Assembly (NCBI GenBank): GCA_022385805.1
Contig: MU277722.1
Coordinates: forward strand, 170,141 to 234,140
Reading direction: 5' to 3'
DNA length: 64,000 bases
DNA from: Pilatotrama ljubarskyi
Taxonomy: Eukaryota > Basidiomycota > Agaricomycetes > Polyporales > Polyporaceae
The notes below the pieces were generated by a model that saw only the letters and a program-made list of their open reading frames with translations, made no database searches and was not told where the DNA came from. The translations under genes were made by a program, and so were the position numbers. Every line of letters begins with the position of its first letter. Position 1 is the first letter of the stretch. Of this stretch, positions 32,409 through 43,498 are shown piece after piece.

Positions 32409-34296
32409 CTAGTCGTCGCACCCCCATGACATCGGAGTGGGACTATGACTGGGAGGCCGAGACCCTCGCAGGTATGGGTCCCCCAACGCGCGCGTCTCAT
32501 CGTCCCTCGATTTGGCCCACCGGATATCTGAAGCTCGTCCGACCGAGGAGTCCGAGGCATCACCCTTCAGAAGAGCGCTTGCTCTGCCGGTTTGCAGCAT
32601 AAGCAGCAGCAGGCGCAGCTCCTCCCCGCGGCGGTCTGGCTCCCCGTCCGCGGCACCGTCTTCCGCGCGTCCGCAAGGTCAGACAAGCGCCGAAACATTC
32701 TGTCGAGCGCGACGGCGAACTCGTACAGCGGCACACCGCCGGCCAGCGTAGACAATCTCAGGTGCCACAGCCCGTGGCCCAGATGGGGGACGCTCTCGAG
32801 CTCGGGCGCCGCGTCCAGGTCGATGGAGGGAACGGCGAGCCGCTCGAGGCGCGGATGGGCTTGCGCAAACGTGGCGAGCGTCTTGACGATGGGATGGTCC
32901 TGCGCGGTGCGCTTTGCGGGGGCCCAGTGGCCCTCGCGGCCACTCCATATCGCGTTCTGCCCTTCTCTAGCATCGACCTCGAGCGCGACGAGCTCCGGCC
33001 ATGCGTCCTCTAGCGCCCGCAGGTCCTTGTCCGCGACGTGGAACCCAGTGTTATCACACAGTAAGGCGATGGTGCGCAGGCCAGGCAGCGCGCACAGAGG
33101 CTGGAGAAGCTTCGTGCCCGCGGGGAGGTGCACTGTCGGGCAGCCTGAGTCGTCACCGTACGGGCAGGCCAGCGTGGCCCGGAAGTGGCGCAACGACTCC
33201 TTGGTAGAAGGTGTGAGCGAGGCGTACAGAGGGTCGAGGCTTCGGACCATCTTGCCCCCGTAGTCGTACGAGGAAACGTCGGACGGTTCTCGATCGCACA
33301 GGCGCGGAGCGTGGATCGCGAGGCTCTTGAGGCTTGGCGGCTTCGTCGCAGCGAGGAAGCTGGTGATGCTGCCGAGACGCCCGGTGAGCGAAAGCTCGCG
33401 CAGACCCGTGAAGCCGGGGGCGATAGCATCCGGTGCTGGGATTTCTGCAGACTCTGTGACGTGCAGGTGGAGGGTCTGGAGGTAGGGCATCGCTACCAGA
33501 GTCTGGATGTTTTCGAGCGTGGGGGACACCTTGTGCGAGACGCGGAGGCCGCGCTGCTGCGTCAGGCTCCAGAAGGGTACTGCATGACTTCTGGTTTCAC
33601 CTTCGGCTTTCCGTAATACTTATCGTCTTCCACATTTTCGGCAGACACGGACAGCGTCTCTAGGCCGCCCAGAATGGGTGTAAGAGCCTTCACGACAAGG
33701 CGTGTAGCATTCGCCTCAGCCTTCATATCAATCTTCACGTCCAGGTGTTTCAGAGAGGGCGAGAAGAGCATAGTATAACACGGGCCGAGCGAGTCGATCT
33801 TGAAATGGGAGAGCCGCTCGAGCCGGGGAAGAAGTGGGTCGTGCGGATTGAGCCTCGTCAACGCTATCCAGACCGCGGCGTGCACGCGTTGGATATCGCC
33901 CGGGCGCAGCTCTCGCACACGCGCTGCGTACGTCTGGAACCTGCGCCACTGGTTCTCTGTGACGTTGTCGCTGAACATCTACTGGGAAGTCGTTAGCCAG
34001 GCGGTGGATGATGAGCGAGGTATGCGGCGAACACTGACGCAGGTCTTCCTATCGTAGGGATCCAATGTGGAGAGCAGATGCCGGAAGTCGTCTACCGATG
34101 CATAGAGGGCATCGAGGGCGGGTGGGCTAACCGCGCGAGAGACAACCGCCAAATGCGCGAGAGCCTTCTTACGCTCGTGGCGTGCCTCTGCTATGGCCTT
34201 GCCCTCCAAGACTTCTGGTAGAGGGCCAGGACTGAGATGCTCGAGGATTGCGGCGAGAACCTTCGGGGTTAGGAGAACATCGGAGCAGGCACGTTG
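32409..34296 (-). pseudogene. F-box-like/LRR-like protein, copy 4 (frameshifted)
   Basis: In tandem with copy 3. Exon 1 (about 34296-34039) keeps SDVLLTPKVLAAILEHLSPG and LAVVSRAVSPPALDALYASV, but I find no in-frame ATG above it. The intron 34038-33979 (GTCAGT..TTCCCAGTAG) is at the family position. Exon 2 runs from MFSDNVTENQWRRFQTYAAR to ..KPEVMQYPSGA-stop at 33562. Similarity continues one frame away with FWSLTQQRGLRVSHK, so about one base is lost or gained near 33,580. A second shift lies near 32,620, where ..TGSQTAAG should join GEELRLLLLMLQTGRAS. Between the two breaks it is well preserved (RSLDPLYASL, HPRLERLAVPSIDLDAAPEL), so decay looks recent. Confidence 0.75.
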
Positions 34297-35205
34297 ATTT
34301 ACTCCGCAAAGCCGGATGTCAACAAGGTCTGGGTACGAAGCGGTACTTCAGCACGACTGTACGCTGCAGAGTGTACGTGATGAAATCAAACCGCACAGGC
34401 GTGCCTTCCGTGTACTCAGGTGGGCTTCGACGTCGAGAAGGCTGAGAGATAGTGATCAACATATCGTGTGCGCGCCGCCGCTTTGACTCCCTGCTGGATA
34501 TGGTTCCGGGCACTCCGCGCGAACATCACCTGCGTATTCAACATGAGGCCAGCGGTTCGAACGGATGGTCGGTCCAGTCCGGGCGGGTCGGTAAACGCTT
34601 TACCGCGTTCTATGTTGCAGTCGGGCTCGTACACAAGCTTCTCCTTCTCTGATGCCTTTGTGCCGCTTTTAAACTGCTCGTTGTCCCGCATCTGCGTCCA
34701 GTCGACGCCCTCACGTACAAACGCCGAGACCACGAGTTGCAAGCTTACCTGGGGCAGCGAACGACACTCGTGAAAGCATTCGCCCCATTCGCATGAGAAA
34801 CTGGGTTCATATCTGAATTCTCCAGGAAGAAAGCGTAGCGCCAAGGTCCTCGCACAGCAACCCCGGTCGTAGTGCCGCATTTACCCTTTCGCTTGATGAG
34901 ATATTCCAAAGCCAATGTAAGAACGGTGCCACGGCGCTCGTACAGCTCAGCCCGGCGCGGTTACTGCTTCAACGTTAAGCGTGGATTGAAGATGGGAGAG
35001 TGACCAGACATCGAAGCGGGAATGGTGCGATAGGCGCCCGTCAACAAGCGGGTGTGTTTATGGGCGCCTAAACGGGCTGACGTCATGGATTCACTCTACC
35101 ACTTCGTGCGACATACGCCACAGCGCCGCAGTCCTTGGTACATAAGTCACCTCGGCTGCAGCGAATGCACCTTGCTCTCGTATCCGACCCATCATCCTCG
35201 CAGTC
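34297..35205. other. Intergenic
   Basis: No gene recognised. A short inverted repeat (AGGCGCCC with GGGCGCCT) lies near 35,030-35,070. Confidence 0.45.
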
Positions 35206-35881
35206 ATGTCCGCCGCTGAAGACCGACCTACTACTCACGCGCCCCTCGAGAACCACCCGGAGGACCGTCCTACGGCGAACATCCCGCCGCCGCCCACTCA
35301 GGCGATGCCCCCAAGCCAGGTCGTGCCGCCGACGCAGGTAGCGACCCCTCCGCAGCAAGGTTTGTACGTCCAGACGTGTGATTGGTCTCCGTGACTGAAG
35401 TGGACCGATTGCAGCGGCGACTCAACCTGGCGCGGGAGGAGTGCAGCATATCGTCATGGAGTCGAACAAGCCTTCGTTCACGCAGCAAGTAGTCGGTGAG
35501 TGTGCTACGTCTTCTCGTCTATATGAGGTGACTCGCTGACATCTTCGCACTCAGGCTATGCGAAGGTAAGAGTGTAGATCTATTTATGTCCATGCCGAGC
35601 TGAAAGGGCTCTACGCTGTTGAATCAGGAAATTCGCGGAACAGTGAGTGATTGTACGCCTCAAGTCATCCGTGATCTACCTAGCTGACATGCATATTCCT
35701 TAGGTGCTGCATAAGGTACGAGTGACGCTTTCCATTGTGAGCGCGCAGAAGAGAACTGACGACCGCTGTTCAGCCCGAGACCAAGGATTACGGCGGCAAG
35801 ATTCGCAAGGGCGAGGAGCCCTGGCCCCCGCCGCCCGAGAAGCAGAACAGCGGATCGTCGACATCAGAGGAGTCCCACTGA
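35206..35881 (+). CDS. Small Pro-rich protein with three micro-exons
   Basis: A 126-aa protein in six exons: 35206-35359, 35415-35495, 35555-35565 (11 nt), 35628-35642 (15 nt), 35704-35715 (12 nt) and 35774-35881. All introns are GT-AG with strong donors (GTTTGT, GTGAGT, GTAAGA, GTGAGT, GTACGA), and the exon lengths sum to 127 codons including the stop. The N-terminal half is Pro/Thr/Gln-rich (NIPPPPTQAMPPSQVVPPTQ). The micro-exons encode GYAKEIRGTVLHK, and the last exon adds PETKDYGGKIRKGEEPWPPP and a Ser-rich end. The KEIRGTVLHKPET..GGKI stretch is of a kind I have seen in small conserved basidiomycete proteins of unknown function. No signal peptide or membrane segment. Confidence 0.75.
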
Positions 35882-36945
35882 ACCTCTCTAGGCATCATCG
35901 CATCACCGGACTCGGACTTGTAAGATAGTGTTGTCATTCCCCATGTAGCCCGCTGTACTTTCGCTAGCCCGGTGTAGCATATCCATACGACTGACTAGTT
36001 CTCCCGTTGCAAACTACGAAGAAACCGCACCGTCAACTGTATGAATTCCGGAGCGTGTCAACAAATTTCTACATCAAGCGACGGCAAAAAAACACTGGCT
36101 CGGAGGCGGCGGATTTATAAAGCGCAGTAGAGCATGTGCCGGTCCCCGACGCATGAGAAACTGGTCGACGCATTGTATAATTTGTCTCTCGGTATTGGGC
36201 TCACTGCATCGCGCGCAGACTCCCTCGTCTGCAGATTCGAAGGCGGCCGCAGCCTACCGCTACTTTGTTCCGGAGCGGCCTCGTCGCCTTCCGGGATTCG
36301 GACGACGTATCGATGTAGCTCGAATCACGACAGCAGTAGGGAGCCTGAGGAACTCCGGGAACTCCATTCCGGAGTTCGGACTTACACCTTCTGAGCTGGT
36401 ACGCCAGAAGCCGGCGGCGCAACGGCATGTTGACTTCCTCGGGCCCGTACGAATCACCTCCGGTCCGCTGGCGTCAGACTAGTATGAGCCTTGCGCGAGG
36501 ACAACCTCGGACTTCAACTACAAAAGGCAGGATTGGAAGAAACTGTGTGTACCTCCGAGGTCGGAGCGTAGCATCGGAGGTCCGAGGATTTCCGGTACTA
36601 GGAGCTGGGCTCCGCAGTGGTAGGTAGCAGCCGGAGCAGGGGTCCTGAGCTCGTTTTGCATGGCGTACTCACCAAGCTTGTTGGGCCGTGGCATCTTGAA
36701 CCACAATCGGTGATCGCGAGCCTAGTGAAGGATGGGATCAGCTGGTGACCGAGTCGCTGCTCGGGCCGCGTAACTCCCTAGCTCGCGGTTGGACTGAAGA
36801 CGTGTAGCCTGGAGGCTCAATGGCGTCTACAGGCGGTTGCTGGGACATTTGCGAGGGCTCGTCGATGCGGCGAGGGGCCGGGTACATTCCTACTGCCTCG
36901 CTGGACTGATACACGCTGTTTGACTCGCCGATGCATCACATTGAG
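35882..36945. other. Intergenic
   Basis: Three-prime side of two convergent genes. No coding frame or repeat was recognised apart from small palindromes around GGAACTCC-type strings near 36,350. Confidence 0.45.
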
Positions 36946-37829
36946 TCAAGGATGCAGTATATGACAATCAGCGTGCGCAAACAAGATGTCAAGTCGGGGA
37001 CAAACACAATATGAAACATCCTCTGCAACTCTTCGAAACCGTCGGCAGCTCCCTCCCTCAGACATCACACCCGCCGCGATGGGTCCCAGCTGGCAGATAC
37101 CCGGGCCCTTGTCCCGTCGAGTGATCCTGCAGACAGGCCAACGCGCCTGATGCTGACGATGTGCCCACGTGTTCGGGAACGCCGTAGGCTGCTTGGTTGT
37201 GAGTCGGTGCGAGACCCCCGGCGGCGGAGGAGCCTCCGAGAACGTTTGAATTGTGATATGCAGGCTTGATGACAGAACATCGCCATTAGCACACGATTCG
37301 CAAAATACCCTGACATATGGACGTACCGGCGTCGAAGGGCAAGGCCGCCCAGTGTGCACCGCTTCCCACTCTCGAAAGACATCAGCTCCGGGTACGCCAG
37401 CCAGTTCTGCCCAATGGATCACGTCCCACGTTGTGGGAGCAGTATGCGTCCGGATGAGCTCGCGTATCGCTTCATCCTGGACAAAGTGACGCGGTGGCAA
37501 TCCGTTGGCAGGCCCATGGTCGTCTAGGTTTGGGAGAGGGGGCGTCGTCGACGTCGCAGGCCGTCGCTTCGGGAACTGACGAGTGCGCCAGTTTGAATGC
37601 GACTTCCACGTGTAGTTCTCACATCCGGGGGTGGACCTTATGTCTTCATACAAGGCAAGCCATTCGGCTTTCGATGGGACGGTCCCATCTGCAAACATTG
37701 CTGCGTCGGAACCGTGTATGTTAATGTTCCCCTGAAGGGAAGCTGTGCATTGCTGAGGATTAGTATTACAAGGAACTCACCTATGCGGCGGTCGCACAGC
37801 TTCTTGGGGATAACTACTCTTTTCGGCAT
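36946..37829 (-). CDS. Homeodomain-like protein
   Basis: Exon 1 (37829-37781) encodes MPKRVVIPKKLCDRRI. An 80-nt intron with GTGAGT and a CGCAG acceptor joins it in phase to AMFADGTVPSKAEWLALYED. The region after that, SKAEWLALYEDIRSTPGCEN then YTWKSHSNWRTRQFPKRR, has the spacing of divergent fungal homeodomain-like proteins: W-x-x-LY, PGC-x-x-Y, then a basic recognition helix. The helix has NWRTRQ where WFKNRR would be usual. A later segment, LIRTHTAPTTWDVIHWAELA, is helical. The true C-terminus is uncertain: a donor-like GTCAGG after PVRPY at about 37,310 suggests further introns, so the open frame to 36946 may not be the end. Probably nuclear and DNA-binding, by inference. Confidence 0.5.
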
Positions 37830-39189
37830 TGCTGACGTGGAGGATCAAGACAGAGATGTGGAGGACGCACCGCTGAGCGGAAGGCAAGCCTGAAGAGTTG
37901 AACGACGCGTAAACGACGGCGCTAAGCGCGCCCGGGGATCGTCGATCGTAACCGGGCTACGCACTCGCCCCGCACGGCAACGGCGAATCGCTGTTTTCAG
38001 CTCTCAGCTCAAACTCTAGCTTCCGAAGCGCAGCTTTAGGCCTTCGCGTTTGCCATTCGCAGCTTGAAAACTTCACATCAAGACGATTGGCACTTACATG
38101 CTCTCGAGACTTGTTTAAGTCGAATGGTCGCCGCCACAAGTCTTCAGGGCGTCCTCGCCACACAAGGCTAGTCTTCCTGGTAAACAGCAGCTAAGAAGTC
38201 TGCTACTATAAGGTGAGCCATCAGTTCAAACGTGGCGGCGCAGTGTACGATGCACCGTGACAACCGGCGCGACGTCCGTTGCCCAAAGCTTGATAGCTCG
38301 GTCGAGTAGAGTCTCTGCGGACGCAGCGGAGTAGTAGTACGACCAATTGCACATTTATGGACGCAGAAATGGTCTTGGAGTGAGTAGTGTCGCACTCTGA
38401 TGGGTTCAGTGCAGATAAATGGGTACCGTTATCAAAGGAGACTTGCAGCTGCCAGAAGTGTCTGGTATGCCACCTCAACCCAGACAATGAAATAGAGTGC
38501 CGGTCGAGACGATATACTGCGGTCCTCTGGACTAGTAAAATCGTCTAACTTGATGCCTGGAGACTCAATTTCGAGGCGCACTGAGTCATCAGCACCAGAT
38601 CGTGCGTTCTCGACGCAGCCCACCCCTTGTCCTCACCGGGCCAGCGACCACTGAGCTACTGACAAGGACAGGCCCGGTCAGTCGATGCGAAGCCACTTGC
38701 GAGCGATTTGGGTTCGCGCATCTGTTTTCGCGCTCAGGACAGTATAGGGCTTAGAGCCGCTGCCTCGAGAAACCGGTAATTTCTGCCGGTGTGCATGAAC
38801 GTGAACCCTTTCTGCGGGATCCGCGCCAGTGTGTAGCCAATTCCACTGCGTGTTCGCAGGGGTGTAGTGCAGCTCCTGGCATCGCATAGGTGATCGAGTA
38901 GCCTGGAGATGGCTCTCATCCAGGAGGGGAGCTTCCAGCTTGTGAGAGCTCCTCTTCTGGCATGAGGGCCTTCTACAAGGGAACTCAGACTGCAGCGTGT
39001 GGTGTCAGCAGCATGTCACCTCACATTCATCAGCTAGAGTTGCACACTCCATTTCCTGAGGGGGGGATATGGTGAAGATGAATGGTGGAGCCCTAGCGCT
39101 CTTCACCATATACCCTGTGGGAGCTGCCACGGCTGAAGCAGGAGACTATGAGACAGCTTGACATACCAAGAAAACACAGTGAGGGGACA
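37830..39189. other. Intergenic; tRNA-like A box
   Basis: No gene recognised. On the minus strand an A-box match (TAGCTCAGTGGTCGC, 38644-38658) and a weak B-box-like palindrome (38604-38616) lie about 45 bp apart, but no tRNA cloverleaf forms. Confidence 0.35.
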
Positions 39190-39289
39190 AGGGTTGTGCA
39201 GAGGCCAGGTTGCAAGGGTGTTGCCCAGGGTTTGCAGTGTTTCACATGCATTGCAGAGGATTTACAAGGATTTGCGTGCAGTGGGTCGC

Positions 39290-39465
39290 AAAGGTTCGCA
39301 AAGGTTCGCAAGGGTTTGCGCGGGTGTTTCAGAGACATTTTGTGGAGCTTGTGCAGGGCTTTGCAGAGGTTGCGCAGGGTTTCGCAGAGGTTCCACAGGG
39401 TTTCGCAGAGGTTGCGCAGAGTTTCGCAGACATTGCGAAGACGTTTCGCAGAGGTGGTGTTCGCG
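39290..39465. repeat. 21-nt-period minisatellite
   Basis: Units of about 21 nt built on TTTCGCAGAGGTTGCGCAG. On the plus strand they read FAEVAQG FAEVPQG FAEVAQS FADIAKT, a seven-residue period. The upstream part (from 39,240) has more diverged units with TTCGCAAAGG. Part of an 89-aa open frame (39210-39479), which I consider a by-product of the repeat. Confidence 0.65.
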
Positions 39466-39479
39466 AATTCCGCGAATAG

Positions 39480-41229
39480 GCGCCTGTGGCCGCACACACT
39501 TGCGCTCAACTGCGCTGTTGCTGATAAACACGACCTGACTCGTCACTCGATTTCAGTGTCGACATCCTCGACATGCTAGCACAGATTTCGAAAGGCAGAC
39601 TCGTCTACGCGAGTCGCGACGCCAGTGCAATAGATCGCGGTGTGAAGAATCGCCCAGGTCAACGTCCAGCTGTTATCTAGCGCTACTACGAGTAGTAGTG
39701 GCCAAGTCTTGACGATTCCAGTGGGGATGTCCTTCTGTGTCTGCAAGAGGAAGCGTACGTCCGTCGTCAACGATGTGAGAACTTGTGAGTACGTCCATAT
39801 TATGCACCTGCGTTACCCGCACTCTCCTACCCGCTGGAGCAACTTGCATCCTCCTGTAACGGACGTATTATCTGCTCACTGCGCTCCGGTCTCCGTCTGC
39901 AGGGCGTACTTGCGAACGCACTCCCTTCCGACGGGTAGTCGTGTCATGAGCACGCGCTCAGCGCGCTCCCCGTCGCAGCGGGCCAAGCAGGAAAGGCCTT
40001 CGCTCCCGCCGCGTCTTCCCCCAGCATCCCGTATTTTGGCCGCATATGAGGTCCTCCCCAGGACGTTCGTGTAATCGAGCCCCGCTACGACATCAGCTCT
40101 CAACACCACACTTGCTCGGGTTGGCCTGGCCTGACCCGAGCGCCCGCGGGAGGATTGCTGAAGGTCGCGCCCCACGGCTGGTGCCATGCCTTCCTATCTT
40201 GCGACCGATGTCGACCCCGCGATGTGCTTGCGAAGAGCCCGCCATGGAATCTCGATCCTATACTGAGCCCACGACGCGGCGGTGGGCTAGCGATCGAACT
40301 GGCAAAGGTGAATGTACGGCGGGCTGCCAGTAGCCCAGTCCGTCGGCATCCTTCAACGAAAGGCATAATCCGGCAGAGTTGAATCGTGACCATGGTTGCG
40401 CCACGTCGAGGGAGGTTACGTGCGCCAGTGGTGGAGAGTACCCCCTCCTACCAGGACGACTTGGGCAAAGCGCACTGTCGTGACCTGCTTGGCCTCGCGG
40501 ACGGGCCTGCATCCTGCCCGGGGCAACCTGCACGAGCGCGCACAACCGACTCCAGTTCACTATCCCGCCCACAGAGACATCGAGCAGTTTGCCTGCTGCC
40601 TCAGATCGGCTGTACGTCGGGTGGTCGGACATGTCGGGACACTGAGCACTTCGCGTGCTGGGTCAGGGCAGGACATAGTAGGATTTTGGGCGGGAGGTTC
40701 CCCTAGTACTAGTCCGACTCGCGACCGGTTGAGTATGCCTCTCGGTCGCAAGATTATCAACTGGGGTAGGCGGGAGGTGCATTGGGATTTCCAGCATCAT
40801 CGCGCTCACAACTGTACGTAGTAATGCGCTTCACTGTGAAACATGCTCTCTCTCTCTCTCTCTCCTCACACGACGACCGATGGGGCGAGTGGTGCGCACA
40901 AAGACTATCCTTTCTTCCCCCTACCAGGGAGTCACCGGTCGACGTCGCGGCTGAGCAGCCGGCCTGGGAGGGCGGGCAATAAGCGCCCATGCGTCCCGAG
41001 GCCCTGAGCGAAGTCGAGACGCGCTGATCATGAGCTGAAAGCAACATCTCAACCAAGCCCGCGTACCGAGGACCATGGATAGACCATAGCCCACATCCGC
41101 AGAAGCTTGTCATGTCTGAACGACACTTGATTCGCTGCCAGTATAGTACTCGAGAACGGGAGCACGACATGCATCTACCGCGAAGATCCCGTGGGGGGCG
41201 CATACTGTATAGCCGGCCACACGACGACG
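39480..41229. other. Intergenic with a CT microsatellite
   Basis: 1.7 kb with no recognised gene. A (CT)n run of about ten units lies at 40,844-40,863. Confidence 0.45.
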
Positions 41230-42814
41230 CTAGTACCAGATCGACCGTGTGCGGTGGATCGGGAGCATCGGCACAGTGTCGACGCCGCCAACGCCGTCGA
41301 CCGAGCTCTCGACCGACTTCGCGAGGTCCCAGAGGTAGAAGTCGATGAGCACACTGCTCACGACTCCGTCCTCCGCTCCGCTCCCCGACTCCGACTCCGA
41401 TCCAGAGCCTTCGCCGTCCTCGCTGTCCGCTGCACCATGATCGCCGCTGTCGCGGAGCCGCAAGATGGCCTGACGGACGCGCTCGACGCCGACGATGCTC
41501 GCTGTGCGGATGCTCAGCTCCTCGGGGCTGCCGGGTGAGAGGGGCGTACGCGCCTTGAGGAGCTTGACGAGCGCGGGTGGGTAGGAGAGGATGCGGAGGT
41601 GGTGCAGGATTTGTGGGACGCGATAGTCAGCGAACATCGTAAGTTCGTGGATTGCCGCGCCAGAGGGAAAGAGCGGGTGCACGGGACCGCGGCCGGTTGA
41701 TGGAGGAGGCGCGTAGAACGCCGCCCAAGTCTCCGCAACCAGGATCTGTGCACGTTTCCATAGATATACTGGGAGGAGGCTGAGTGAACGTCTCGCGCGA
41801 GAAGGGAGAGGAGTTCGCATACCTTGTCGACCATCGTACATTGCCTCATCTCGGAAGGAGGGAAAATGATCGGCGACCATCTTGACCAGCTGCAACGCAG
41901 TGCCGTGATCCTTATAGCGGTCCCGGAATGCGCTTATGAACCCGTAAAATGAGCCGCCGTATTGCTGGGAAGCGAATCAGTGCCTTCGCGCATTGTCTTC
42001 ACTACTTTCACCAACCTCGCATAGGATGCGCCCGTTCTCGCGCAGGATGGCGATGCGCTCTAAGAGTAAGGGGATGTCCTCGGAAGACTGCGCCGCTCGA
42101 CGGAAGATGTGTTTGATGAGCTCGTCTGGACAGCGAGTTTCTGACGCATAGAAGGATGGGTCCGTGAAAGGTATCCCTTCCTCGAGCGCTATGAAATAAG
42201 GTTAAGCTCGCGTATCTGTTTCTGCGCATCCACATTCGGACCGTCACTCACCTCTGTCTACGGCAGCCACCAGGGACCAATACCCGGTATGCACCACAAT
42301 CCTATGTGAGCCCCAGCCTTCGCGCCATTCGACGCCATATCGGCCGGGCTGGCCCTCAAGTTCAGACCAGAAGCTGAAATTGAGGGAAGATATGAGGAAG
42401 ATCCAGTCGAGGCATGCGCGCGTCGAAGGGTGCTGCCAGGAGAACGGTTCCGCGGGGCAGAGGTGAAGCGGATGCGTGCGCCAGGTACGCGGCGTGTAGG
42501 ACTCGCGCTGCATCTGCGTGTAGATGTATTTTGCGGCAGACGAGATGCCGTCCTCGTCCAGGCCGACGATATCTATTGCCTGAAATGCGGGAGCGCGATC
42601 AGCATTTGCGGTGGAGAACCTCTCCGACGCTGGACCACCGCGGTCGTGGGCTTACCTTCATCGCCCATTGTGAAGTCTCGAGTACTGGATTTACGCCGTC
42701 GGGGTATACCTCTCGAGATTCTGAGGCACCATGTTTCCCATTTACGCCCGTCGCTTCTAGACGGTCTTGCCGTGCTTGGGAATCAGGGGTAGGGGCAAGA
42801 ATAGTCACGGTCAT
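41230..42814 (-). CDS. QNG1: Queuosine 5'-phosphate N-glycosylase/hydrolase
   Basis: A 446-aa protein of the DUF2419/QNG1 family, which releases the free base queuine from queuosine 5'-monophosphate so that it can be reused for tRNA modification. Five exons: 42814-42656, 42579-42252, 42188-42016, 41964-41823 and 41768-41230; all junctions are GT-AG and in phase. Family landmarks in order are PSTRACLDWIFLISSLNFSF, WSLVAAVDRALEEGIPFTDP, MVADHFPSFRDEAMYDGR, YLWKRAQILVAETWAAFY, LTMFADYRVPQILHHLRILS, SIVGVERVRQ, SVLIDFYLWDLAK and the typical C-terminus LPIHRTRSIWY. The FADYRVPQ motif includes the Asp thought to be catalytic in the family. A Glu/Ser-rich insert (DGEGSGSESESGSGAED) sits before the last strand and looks like a disordered loop. 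Divergent from CCT8, with a MITE between them. Confidence 0.92.
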
Positions 42815-43057
42815 AACTGGTGGTGGTATAGCTGGACTGGCGAGCTTGTGTATGTCGTGCGTCGATAGAGCAGCACGGACTAGGGTTTAATGTACTTGAG
42901 TTTAGTGTTGCCGCGTGAGCAGCATGCGGAATGAGCGCAAGTCATGTTTCTGAAAGTGATCGAGTGCGCTGAGCGGAGTCGCGGATTTTCTGTGTTTTCG
43001 CAGGGTTAGGGTTTGTACAGAACTGCTGATCTCCCCGTTTGAATTGCTCACATTAGT

Positions 43058-43498
43058 GGATGACTTCCCGTAAGGATTTAGAGACGTCTCCAAATCTCTA
43101 AACCTCTCTAAGCGCTGTGGAGCTCACCGAAATGGCAGGTCTGCCGAGATACCGAACGAGATTTAAAGTCCGCAGGTGGGGCCGGCGAGCTGCAGACTAG
43201 AGAAGCGCCCAACATCTGGAAGGGGGGGTCGACCCCCCCTTCTAAACCTCCGGCGATGCTCTAAACTGCTCCAAACGAGCTGAAAGGGAAGGCGCAAGCA
43301 CATAAGAGGAAGGTAGCCACCTGGGCCATCAGCGGTACATTCCATTTGCGTCGCCCCGGAGCAGCTGAGTAAGCTGCACGTTCCCGGCGCTCAAGGCTGG
43401 GCAGCAGGTGGGGCCAATTTGAAGCTCCGCTTGTATCTCGCAAGGATCTAAAGTTTAGAGATTTGGAGACGTCTCTAAATCCTTACGGGAAGTCATCC
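43058..43498. mobile_element. MITE with perfect 46-bp terminal inverted repeats
   Basis: A 441-bp non-coding element. The first 46 bases (43058-43103, beginning GGATGACTTCCCG) are an exact inverted copy of the last 46 (43453-43498). The flanking triplets AGT (43055-43057) and AGT (43499-43501) fit a 3-bp target-site duplication. Perfect TIRs suggest recent mobility. A 3-bp duplication is compatible with PIF/Harbinger or CACTA-type mobilisation, but the autonomous partner is not in the window and the TIR does not match the CACTA-like element at 18.5-27.5 kb. Confidence 0.85.
43220..43241. repeat. Perfect 22-bp palindrome inside the MITE
   Basis: AA, seven G, TCGA, seven C, TT: a perfect self-complementary stretch with a central GTCGAC site. 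Confidence 0.9.

Noticed and set aside
39200..39480. CRISPR-like array
   Set aside because: Repeats are contiguous 21-mers without spacers, and the genome is eukaryotic.
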